From Entonaema liquescens (taxonomy: Eukaryota > Ascomycota > Sordariomycetes > Xylariales > Xylariaceae), in contig CADCSX010000002.1 in the NCBI GenBank assembly GCA_902805475.1, forward strand, positions 3,162,001 to 3,226,000: DNA of 64,000 bases, written 5' to 3'. Under the pieces are notes generated by a model. It did not search any database and was not told the DNA's origin. It saw nothing but the letters and a program-made list of their open reading frames with translations. Below are positions 49,529-59,923 of this stretch, piece after piece (position 1 is the first letter of the stretch; each line of letters opens with the position of its first letter). The position numbers and the translations under genes are program-made.

Positions 49529-50245
49529 TTACTGGTCACTGAAAGTATATACATCTTCCTGGTCGCGTTGACTAAGATTTTCCGGGTGTGGTTTTTTGAA
49601 TGGGCTTAGGAAGGCCTTCATTCGCAACACGACATGTTCTTCAAACAAGCTGCGCAATGCGGACTTGGCCTTGCTGTTAGATATTAGATCATCTTGGTGG
49701 TGAATAAAACGTCTTTCTTTTCCATAATCGCGCCGCGATTACAAGCAAACCATGATTCGATATTCTTTACGTTCCGTTTTGGGGCTGGGTCCAGATTGCT
49801 AAGAGAGCAGTGATACAACACAAGCTTATCTGTAATTGAGGTGTTATTGTCAGAAATAAAGACGCAGGGTCAATATAACATACCGTATTCTGCTAGTTTG
49901 GCTGCTATTTGAGAAAGAAGCTCAGCTCTCTCCGGCATATCATCTCTAATCGTTCCATTGTTGATATCCCGCATGTCTGTTGACTCTTGTTCAACGTTCG
50001 CGTTCACGTCCGAACCCATACCTTTCATGGTAGAAGTATCAACGACCACCGGTGGCCTGCCAACAATCTTAGTCGTCTTTAAACTAAATCGTTGATCCAT
50101 CGTGTCCAGCTTTTCTTCCAGTTCAGACAAGTGATCCTGGAGCGTCAGTAAGGCTCGCGTATGAAGCCTCCCAAATCTTCTGATTGCGAAGAAGTCCGGA
50201 TCCGCAGCGACAAACGAAGTGAAATCCTTATAACCTGCATATTTC
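49529..50245 (-). pseudogene. DUF6594-domain gene, truncated and frame-broken
   Basis: DUF6594 proteins are common, functionally unknown fungal proteins, usually ending in membrane helices. Exon 49884-50245 follows a GGAACTAG acceptor and encodes AGYKDFTSFVAADPDFFAIR, then HLSELEEKLDTMD and PERAELLSQIAAKLAEY. Exon 49529-49829 encodes DKLVLYHCSLSNL, KRNVKNIESWF and, one base out of frame after a run of four A/T at 49718-49721, RRFIHHQDDLISNSKAKSAL up to TAA at 49529. The usual C-terminal membrane segments are absent, and no first exon with ATG was found. It is probably a decaying copy, but the frame break alone could be an assembly error. Confidence 0.6.
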
Positions 50246-51267
50246 CTAGTTCCAATAACACTTAGTTAAGCTGGCATTTCGGGGAGGTTAAGTGAGTATC
50301 ATGGCCTAACAAGGACGCCTAGAAAGCTCTTGCTGTGGTGGTATGGACTCAGAGGGATCCGAAATTGATACTCCAGATAATACAGACATCCCATTTACAA
50401 TTCAATTATTATCCACCAGAAGAGATAAGGTTTGAATTACCGAAAATGAATATAATGTGCTACAGCAAATTAATCATACCGGCTCAACATAAGAGGACGG
50501 ATATGTCATGCTCTTCCATGGGGATGTTTGTATCTTTGCACGGGGTTTGTCGCGCCCCGCTGCTTAAGAAGTGCAGTTCTATTTGATAAACGGAGGTACG
50601 TCAAATCATAAATGCCCGCCATGGCTATGTTTGCAGTCACTGCCAATCTAATCTCTGAACGCTGCGTACCCATTCCATACAATGTGTGTTTAAGAGGGCA
50701 CTGCATGCGTGCGAATGGCTAGTGAAAATATTGAAACAACATTATTCGATGCTTCGTATCAGCCATAGACACGACGAACATTAGAATTAAAAGGGGATAT
50801 AAAAAGGGAACCTAATAAGTAGCTGAGCCACAAAGGGAAAGGAGGGACGGAGTTGAAAAATATTTCTAAGGATCATCCCGTAGTGCGCCGTAGATGCTTC
50901 CGGTCCAAGCCCGAGAACTAAAAATTCGGACGGGAAGACGAACTAACCACACCAAAGCTTTGGTATCCAATAGCAGTACAGGGCTAGAAGACTAGCAGCC
51001 ATGGCACGGCTTAGTGAGCATTATGAAGAGAGCAGCGGGGGCTCTAAGAAAACAGAGTAGCATGGCGTTTCATCGCATGGCTCACGGCTCATGGTACTAG
51101 TGCTCGCGCTTTCGGCTTAAACACCCATGCTTCACTCCGGCTAGTTTCATACGAGCTCTCTTGGCGTATCGACCATCGATATTTATGCCCTTCGTGTCCA
51201 AAATCGTAACCATTTTCATTTACACCTTGAAATAATAGTAGTGTATGTCCTTGGCTAGACATCCATC
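50246..51267. other. Intergenic
   Basis: No gene is supported. The region may contain the missing first exon of the DUF6594 gene (near 50300-50450 on the minus strand) and the promoter of the gene at 51268. Confidence 0.35.
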
Positions 51268-52024
51268 ATGAACGTGATTCGAAAAGTTGTGGGCACGGCC
51301 CTGGTGGTCATTGGTGGAACTGGCACCTACCTGACTATGGCAACAAACCTGACATCGACAATACCGGCAGATGACGAGATATGGAAAACCAAGAGCTATA
51401 CTCAGTTAAATCGACATCATAACCCGACGATTCAGGACTACTCTTGGAAGCGTCTGCCTTTATCGAAAGTTAGACCTGATATCAGAGACAGCGAAGAAGC
51501 TATAGCCACCGAGTTTTGCCGAGGTGTCTGGGCTGGATATGGTACGTTGATGACTCTCATATAGATCCGGATAGGAATAAAAGTATTCGAGCCAATCCGT
51601 TAACTCACTCCCAGCATATGTACCTCAGCGCGTTTTGACAACGCTTTCTTTAAGAAATTCCAAGACGAGAGACCAGCTCTTCGACCGGAAACAATTGGTA
51701 TCGGACAATTATGAGCTGGGAACGCGCTTCTCAGACCAGTTCGAGGTAGTCGAGAGGACAAGCAATTCTGTCACAGTGAGAGCGGGAGGATCACCACTCG
51801 AGCCCGGTCCACGCGAATTCGACGGGATACTCATTTTAAGCGCCAAAGTAGATAAAGGGGTTGGTATAGTCGAAGTTGGTATAAAGACGGCATTCTTCGA
51901 TAGCACAGCACCTGTACGGGATGGGAAGAAGCCAAGTCCTTACGTTGTTGAATTGCTTCATCGATTCTACGCCCGAGCACTGGTGGACAGCGGAGCACGA
52001 AGGCTGACGCGATCAAGTCCGTGA
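51268..52024 (+). CDS. Conserved hypothetical protein, 227 aa, N-terminal membrane segment
   Basis: Two exons in phase: 51268-51541 and 51615-52024, with a GTACGT...CCCAG intron. A hydrophobic stretch at residues 6-28 (VVGTALVVIGGTGTYLTMA) may anchor or target the protein. The rest is soluble, with well-formed coding sequence: TRDQLFDRKQLVSDNYELG, then FDGILILSAKVDK and PYVVELLHRFYARALVDSGA. I recognise no named domain. The intact structure and ordered composition suggest a conserved fungal family, possibly mitochondrial or endomembrane (inference). Confidence 0.75.
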
Positions 52025-52510
52025 CACCCCTGGAGTTTGGAGAGTTCTGAATGGACAGCTCGCTCCCATCATATACTGTTAGTGGAATGAACAAAAATGA
52101 AATGCTCAATTCGGCTATTCAACTGGAAAATGAACAAAAGGGGAAGAAAAAACGGGGTAGAGGATGGTTTAAATTATGTAAGTATAGGAATTTCATGAAG
52201 AAGTTCCCTGTTAAAGTAGATGCGAGAGAAAGTTAAGATGAATTATCGATCGATTATCGATTATCGATTACCGATTACCGATTAGCTATCTTGTAAGGCT
52301 AGTGACATGAGGCTTATAGTTGTTGTCATGACGTCATTTTCACTTATCTCGGCCGGAGCATTTCTTCCAGTCCAAAGTTGACAACTACAACTTACATAAG
52401 TAATCCTTACCTACCTACATATATCAACACGTCAGGTATCCGTTTGATATCTAGACTTTCCATATTCTTATCGTCTTACCTACCAGATCAATAATGAGTC
52501 TAGTTTCAAT
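52025..52510. other. Intergenic with tandem heptamer
   Basis: Spacer between the hypothetical gene and the PIP-kinase-like gene. Apart from the heptamer repeat listed separately it shows nothing supportable; a small frame at 52051-52236 has no further evidence. Confidence 0.35.
52251..52284. repeat. Tandem heptamer CGATTAT/CGATTAC, ~5 copies
   Basis: Five consecutive units of CGATTAT and CGATTAC are visible, the last incomplete. It is a simple microsatellite in the spacer. Confidence 0.8.
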
Positions 52511-53643
52511 ATGACTCGACGTGAGACTCTGATCGCACGTTCAATAGTTTACGCCATTCTTACCGCAAGAGAAGATGGTAGACCACTCCGAAAGCCATCC
52601 CTCTTGAAGAGAGCTCTTCGTCTCTTCTATACGTATTGGCTGGTCTTTCGGCTGGTACGAGAGGATATATTCAAGGCTCTGCGCGACGTATGGATGATCG
52701 ACGAAGATGGTTATAAAGCAAGCTTCAACGTTAGGAAACAGAGCAGCAAGAAGAAAAAGGGACCTTTAATACCTATGGGTGATATGGGTTATAGTGGTTC
52801 GACATTCTTTCGCACTAATGACGGCGCATATCTTGTCAAGTCAATCCCTCGCCATTTCGAGCATGACTTCTTCAAGAACGATATGCTCATTCCTTATGCC
52901 GATCACATGCGCGCCAACCGTTCCAGTTTACTGGTACGCATCACGAACTTCCTAGAAAGTACACATAAGAGCATCGGCACGTTACTCGGCCTCTCACCAA
53001 GTCATCATATCGTCATGGAAAATATTATGTACGGACAAGACCAAGAGTCACAGGACGGCCCAAAACCGAAATGGGAGTCGTGGGATCTCAAGCCTAGCTC
53101 CTATTTCTTCCCAGAGAGGGATATCGCTGGAGGAGCGTTAGCTTCCCAAGCTACCAAGTCGAAGCTTGCCGATGAGTTCCATGACAAGATACGGCTCACC
53201 GAAGCGCAAGCCACAGAATTTCTACGCCAGTTAGAAAATGATACCCTACTCCTTGCGAACTGCAATGCCGTCGATTATTCGCTTTTTCTTGTCCGAATAT
53301 CTGCCCTAGACGCTCCAACAGCCACATCAGAACCCGAACCCCTCATCCAGTTAGGTGAGAGCAGTGCTGAACCCATCCCCCACCAGAGCCGCCTTTTGCT
53401 CCACCAAATCCACCGAGCTGGCGGACGGGAGTTGCATCGAGTGATGGGAAAGAGGTTTATCGGGCCGCCGTACTGGATTTCTTCTGGGCCAAGCATACGG
53501 TCCATGCAAAGACCATGACAGCATTAGTCCAGGGCTACAATCTTATCGACGACCGAGGGCCGATGAGCATCACCACAGATAGCAAGGAGTACCGAAGCAG
53601 GTTTCTAAATATGTGCAAGGAGCTCGTGGAAGTACAGAGGTGA
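52511..53643 (+). CDS. Phosphatidylinositol-phosphate kinase-like protein, one frame break
   Basis: A short PIP-kinase-fold protein (about 378 codons), related to PI4P 5-kinases but far smaller than Mss4. Domain signs are MGDMGYSGSTFFRTNDGAY (nucleotide loop), YLVKSIPRHFEHDFF with the ATP-site Lys, DLKPSSYFFPERDI, and NAVDYSLFLVRI, the counterpart of the MDYSLL motif. A Pro-rich link and then WRTGV, YRAAVLDFFWAKH and GPMSITT follow, but one base out of frame after a run of five C at 53377-53381. As read, the protein stops at 53516-53518 and loses the conserved end, whose TGA is at 53641-53643. Whether it is an active lipid kinase is unclear, since several canonical residues differ. Confidence 0.75.
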
Positions 53644-54332
53644 TATTTAGGCATTTGTTTCGAGGAGCGGGTTTACCATAAACGGCAGCGTTTGTACGGG
53701 GAGAAGTTGGTTATCATGTTTTTATTTCCTTGGAGCTGGGCGAGCATAACTCTTAAGATACCCCTGAATATCTCTAATGCTATGGTCGTTAGTAATCTCA
53801 TGAAGCTCTCATCGTTCACGATTTATTCATTATGCTCTCTCTTGGTAGTTGCGTGAATGGCCTTTGGTTGCATAAAAGGAGCGGAAGTAATTGATAAAGA
53901 CTAAAGCAAAATACACCGCACCCTCCTAACTTAACCTAGGTAGGTGATGTACTTGTAAACAATGCTTTATTCCTACATGTTCGACACATCTGGAGTTCAC
54001 TGACAAGAAGCAAAGTAGCGACTTAATAAAGGCTCGGCCTTGTTTCATATATAATTCAATTGTTCATCCGAAGCCTCTTTATTTACCACCGAGTCATCTT
54101 TGACATAATGTAACAAGGTATCTTTCACAATAGTCTCTCTCCAAGCCGACCCTTGTATTCAAGTGAACACATATAGACCATTTCCAACCGTTCAAATACG
54201 GCTTCATAGGGTATTCCCACAAAATCCAGAACAGGTACCTACAGGCACACGAAGGGGAGACCAAACAACCCCTATCTACACAGCCATTTCTCTTTCCTTC
54301 ACCCCGCAGTGCGAAAACCAAAACCTCTACCC
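53644..54332. other. Intergenic
   Basis: No gene is supported; a minus-strand frame at 54094-54321 has no features. Confidence 0.35.
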
Positions 54333-54617
54333 ATGATGGACGCGCTACTCCTCTCCTTATACGTTGTTACCGTCTACCCAACGCCATTCTCCCTTCTCCG
54401 CTTCAACGAAAACATGGGTAAGGAAAGTAACCCCCGCCCAGAATTCCAATCTCAGCAGCTACACAGGCTCTTCACCCCAGACCCTATCGAACGGCTGATT
54501 GCAAACTGGGAATTACTCTGGCGCTGGCCCATCCGCGCCGTTGTAACCGTCATAGGTTGGTGTCTCCATGATCTGATTCCAGATGCGGGGGATATCGTGC
54601 TGTGCACGGAATTATAG
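54333..54617 (+). CDS. Small hypothetical protein, 94 aa
   Basis: An open frame from ATG at 54333 (MMDALLLSLYVVTVYPTPF) to TAG at 54617. The N-terminus is hydrophobic and there is a Trp-rich segment (NWELLWRWPIRAVVTVIGW) that could be membrane-associated. Composition is coding-like and more GC-rich than the flanks. There is no known family or splice evidence, so it is tentative. Confidence 0.3.
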   Translation: MMDALLLSLYVVTVYPTPFSLLRFNENMGKESNPRPEFQSQQLHRLFTPDPIERLIANWELLWRWPIRAVVTVIGWCLHDLIPDAGDIVLCTEL

Positions 54618-55383
54618 GGAGGTAGGTGAGAGGGCTTGAAATGGTAGAGATAAGGGGGTACGCTTTACGTAGGTAGGGGTTTGGACTTGTAGACACCTGT
54701 CCAGGAAAGAGTTTAAAGGTATATAAGGTGGGTGGGTACCTAGCTATCTTTTACTTAACAATCATCGGGTTTTTTATAGGTGAGAGAGAAGTAAGATTGG
54801 CAGCTAGAGGTTGAAGTAGGTTAAAAATAAATGAGAAGACTGTATGGGAGCGAAGCAGCACATACATATTATAGTTAATCCTAAGCCTTGGTTATGAAAC
54901 TTGGAAATATTCTAGACTTATAACTATTAACGATCGTATCTCTGCATAGCCGATAAAGTTATTAATTACAAGGTGTTGTAGGGTCTGCAGAACTGAAGCC
55001 ATAGAGCCAAAATTTCACGACACAAGCATCAAATGGATATTGTAAAACCCAGCGACTATCTCGAGCATCAAAAATTTAAAACGTACAATCGTATACTCGT
55101 TCAATATGAATATTCACAACAAGGAGTAAACTCTCTCCGAACTATGGAACAGATGCGATATTTACAGCATAGCAAAACAAGGAGCCAAGCGTGCGCCAGT
55201 TTGCGGGTATCGAGTTATCCCCTTGATCTTTTAATGTAATACAAAGTAAATTACCTCGCCCACCACTCCGCTTTACTTTGCTTCGCTGGTACCGAGGTCG
55301 AAAGAGAAAATTGAAATTATGTATAATACGGATTTTGGATCTTTCGGTCCAGGGGTTGTCGAACTCTCCTCGACCTATACGAC
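54618..55383. other. Intergenic
   Basis: This is the 3' flank of the Sec7 gene. Nothing further is supportable. Confidence 0.4.
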
Positions 55384-58300
55384 CTAGTCATCCTCCGGGA
55401 CACGGACGTCGTCATCGTCGCTTAGATCTTCGCCTTGTAGGGCGCGATTTGCGCTATCGCGTTCGGCATAGATTTCCGCACGCTTCGTCTTGGCGTGTTG
55501 CAAGCAATCGACATATGTCCGAAACTTGACAATCTCGCGCAATAAATAACTACTCTTTCGCTCCCAGTTAGCCATCGCCTTGCCAGCATTATGACCACGC
55601 GGTGTGAAGGCCAGGAGCATAGGAGATCTGAGTTGATTGTGTTTTTGTAGGTCTTCTTCGATAGACTTCACGTAAGCCTCTAATATTTCCAACTGTTCAT
55701 CTTCGGAGGCGTTGCTTGGACGCAGGGATTGTGTTGGGGCTGTCCATTCAGCAATATGGATTCGGTCACCTGGTAGTTTCGCACGCGAGCCGCCGCCGAC
55801 GTCAAACGACGAACGGATGCTGCTCTGAAGACTGCCCTGGCGACTATGCATGCTAGTGCGACTTGCAGCTGCGCTACCTGGGCGTTGAAGTGGGGGTGGC
55901 TCATTGATGGCTGGTATAAGGGCGTTATTGATAACTGCATCACTCCAGCCATATTCCATATTGCTAACACCACCAACTAACGGATGGGTGCTTAATCGGG
56001 CGCTCCAGTAGTTGACCGCGAGAACGAACTCCTTGCTGATCTCAGGGGTGCCAACCTGGAAAAGGTGTACAGCGCCGCTGGGCAAGCTAAGGGCCCAGAC
56101 ATGTGGCCGACTACGAGAATAACCAGGGGGAGGGAGAGCGGATGCGAGCGTCTGGCGGAGCGAGAAAGAACCCACACTGGTAGCATTCTCCTGCCAGTTT
56201 CCACCACCGACAACAGCACCAGGAGGGGGCTTGCGGCCAACACGGCCCTTTTGACGCATTGACTTGGTCGAAAAGGAGAAGAGGCTCATTGTTCCCTTTT
56301 GAACGACAGCGAAAACCTCGGACCAATTTCGCTCTTTAGCTTTCTTATCCATACCATCTAAATGATGCTTGTGAATCACAATCCCTTCTTTCACCCACGG
56401 TGGCCCTGCTAGCTCAAGTGATTCATCATCGAGAAGCTGATTACTTTGCACATCCTCGCTCATGATGGACTGCCCACTGGTACCTGGGGGAACATCTTCA
56501 CGTATTATAGCTTGGCTTAGAGCGTTCGCAAACCCAATCGACTGCTGATAGTCGCCGTGCGGGTATGAGCTAAACGAGTCCATAGACATCGAAGTTTGGG
56601 TCCTACCCAGAGAGTAGCGGCTCCACGTCGCAGACGAGGTAGTAGGACTCCAGATTGAATTGCCATCTTCAAAACTGGTACGGCTTGAAGAGTGCCCATT
56701 ACCGGGGAACCTTGGCCTAGATCGACTTTTTGAATTCCATCTGCTTCCAGGATTGCGGGTCGGGTCAGCGATTCTACCGCGCACAGAGATGTGGCCCTCG
56801 GACGGCGTCTTTGATAGGACGCTTGGGCTACGCTTGAGCATACCCATAACCGAGAGGCTAGCTTGTGCTTGGCTCTGCGATTGGCCCGGCTCAGCTCCAA
56901 AGAGAGGGAGTCTTTCATCGCGGATTGAACTATAGATATCTTTTAATACAAGTTCCATTTGTTGTACCCATGCCTTCATAGGACCTTCAAATGGTGTTTT
57001 TACAAGCGGCCCACATGTGTCGATCGGGCCATCTGCGTAGTTACCCATCGACGATTCCGATCGTGGCAATGGCATAAACGACGATCTCCAACTAGGTCGC
57101 TCCGGTTCTGGTTCATAGGCAGCTCCCATGTCTGTATCGGAGGGGTTCAGTAGGTTATTCTTGCCGGGCAAAATGCTAGGCCGATCAAAAGCCTCAGGGA
57201 TAGTGTCAGCTATAGCATGCTTAACAGTCGTCATAGTATTTTTGACAAATTGGCTCTTTGTCATCTTCTGATCAATGTCTGCCAGGTGGAGATCGGTGTT
57301 CAACAGCATGATTGAATAACACAGCGTATGGATCACATCTATAATATGTTAGTCATAAACCACAACGGAGTCCAATTTACTGACCAGTAGTCTTGAAGCC
57401 GTGATTGGGGTTACATTCGCACCACCGATTCGAGAATGCGACTAAAATCCGATCGACCTGCTGTGTCTCAGCCCTGAAGACGAGTCGACTGCATATTTGT
57501 CGTAAGCTAGCAAGAACGCTTTCATTCGTGAAGTTGTAGAGATCCATGTATGCCTTCAGGGTCCTTTGCCTCACAAGGCCTTCTTCTCCCATCCAAGCCG
57601 CTGCTTTCTCCTTTTGAATAAAATCCTCATTCCCGTCGAAGATTTTTTGGGCTTTCTGGCGGTCATCCTCTGTCGGCTCTCCCACTGACACCTCGGGCTC
57701 GTCCAAAGGCGAACCCACGATCTTTGGGCTGCTTTCAACATCGTCCACCTGAACACTAGGTAAACCATTGGCTGATTTGTTAAGTGAACCTGGAAATGTA
57801 GACATCCTCTTAGGACCCTGACGATTCCCGGAAACTTTGTGGTCTTCCTCTTCAGGCATGGTGTTCCGTTGAAGTGGCAAGTTGGGCGAGGGTGTGGGTC
57901 TAGAATTGTCATCTCTGCTGTCATACTGTTCATGGCTCCCAATTCCGTCAAATCCACCTCTCGAATCATTTAACCTTGGAGATTTACCGCTTTGCCGCTG
58001 TTCTTGCTTATGTGTTCCACTGGACACTAACTTTTCGCCCTCGTCACTGCTATCATTGAAGAATGTTGCATCACGGCCCTCAGTCGACTTCATAGGAGGT
58101 AATTCAGGGAGGTCTCGCACTGGCCCTTCCATTTGGGATCGTCTACGGGCAGCGTCTTGGTTTCTCAAGGCCGACGTAGATTTGACAGTCCGAATGGTAG
58201 CATTTGGACTGGGCTCGTAGTCAGGGGAGAAGCCTCTAGTCTTACGAACATGTTCTTCATCCTGTGATTCGTAACCTCGTGCTCGCGGCGAACTCTCAAG

Positions 58301-59923
58301 ACCGGGAGATAAAAGTGCACCAGGGACAGACGGTGCGTTCTCTTGTAGAAAGGGACTCATGATCTCGCGTAGGCTGCTGACAGGACTATCTCCTCGTTGA
58401 ATAGTTTGTTCTTTGATTCTATTGATTTCCATCGGCGCAGGTACCGGAGGCGGTGGCACTGGGGGCTCGGCTATAGACTTCTTTCGCCTTCTAAAGAATG
58501 ATGACTTCTTATGGAGAATTTGAGGTGGATTAGATGGCCGTTGTGAATCCCTTGACGGGGGAGTAGACTGATTTTTCGTCTGCGATGCTATGTGCTGTAA
58601 CTTGTTAGATTGCTCAGCGCTCTCTGCTGGCGTAGATGCAGATTGCGCCGGTTTGGTCTCTGCGGTATTTGTGTTATTCCGATAGCCAAATATCCTACTG
58701 AAAAATCCCTGCTTCACCTGCGGTGCTGGGTTGGGAGTATTATTCAAAGCTTCCTTAGACTTTTCGTACCCGACATGTGGCGCGGGTGCAGCATCTAGAT
58801 CCGCCGAAGGTAACGGAGGCGGTACCTCGCGTGGTCTGTCCTGCTTAGATTGCGCTGTCCTCGAAGTGCCACTTCTCGATCTTGGAGCAGCTTTCTTGCG
58901 ATCGGGAGTCTTCGCCTCGGGCTCCGGCGAGAGCATAGGCGGGGGCCCAACGGGAGTGGACGGCATGTTCAGGCGACGAGGCCCAACAGGTATCGTCGGC
59001 GTTGGTGCTGCTTCGTAATCATCAACAAGGAACGTATTAGAAAAATCAGTCTTCCAAGCACTAAGAGAATTTAAAGAAGGCCTTTGTCCATAGTCAAAAC
59101 TTGACGATCTCCCACCGATACCATGGGCCCACCGCTGAGTGGTTAGGACTTCGGCAAACCCGCCTGCATCGATACTGTTGGTGCTACTGCTTTTGCTGGT
59201 CTTACCTCCTCTCGAATGCAACCCCCGTCCACCAGCTGCGTTGGGATTGCTGCTACGTTCCCGCAAACTGTTAATCCGGCCCAAGCCTGTCTGAAAGCCA
59301 GAACTGCTGTTGCTGCGTCGCCCCCTCGAAAATTGGCCCGACATCCTGCTGGATCCGTCATCGGTACCCTCGAAGTCGGAGCTATATGAGTATCCGTGGC
59401 CGTGGCCATGGCTAGGGCCAGGGCCAGAGCTCCACATGCGTCCCGGCCGAGAACTAGCCGTCATAGACCTCGAGTACTCGTCTCCCCTTGACGGACTGAG
59501 AGGATCATCATCGTCAAACATGTTGTTCACAGGCGTGTGGATTTGTCCCAGGGAGAATTGGTCCAGAGACGTCAGCATATTAGTAACGAGCGAATCGCGC
59601 GTAAATTGGCGAGACGGTAGCGACAAATCGTGAGAATCTCTGACATTCCTACCTCTGGGCAGGTCGGACAGATCGGGCTCGTTTGATCTGATTTCGTCAG
59701 AACGGTTATCTAGGAAAGAATCATCGGAATCGCGTGACGGCGGTAGGTTCGAAGGTACTCGATATGCTCGACTCGATACAGGTGGCTTTGTCTTCGACCT
59801 TGTCGGCGGCGTAGAAGGCACAGAAGGCACAGAATCGTGACCTCTACTAACAGGGCTCGAGGTGTTTATATTCAAATCTGGCCGGCGACGCTGGCCTCGT
59901 CGATTATTGTCGGACGAGTGCAT
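55384..59923 (-). CDS. Sec7-PH domain Arf guanine nucleotide exchange factor (Syt1/Yel1-like), 1,497 aa
   Basis: Activates Arf-family GTPases in membrane traffic. Two exons in phase: 57385-59923 and 55384-57338, with a GTCAGT...TTATAG intron inside the Sec7 domain. Residues 1 to about 750 are a long, disordered Ser/Pro/Arg-rich region with basic stretches. The Sec7 domain spans about residues 755-900: GEEGLVRQRTLKAYMDLYNF, AETQQVDRILVAFSNRWCEC, and MLLNTDLHLADIDQKMTKSQ, which contains the conserved Leu-x-Thr-Asp-Leu-His-type motif. A second disordered region follows. A PH domain is at about 1160-1310 (WVKEGIVIHKHH to VNYWSARLS). A helical end (EQLEILEAYVKSIEEDLQKH) and an acidic tail follow. 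Syt1/Yel1-type proteins share this order. It is a probable housekeeping gene with no frame break. Confidence 0.92.
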
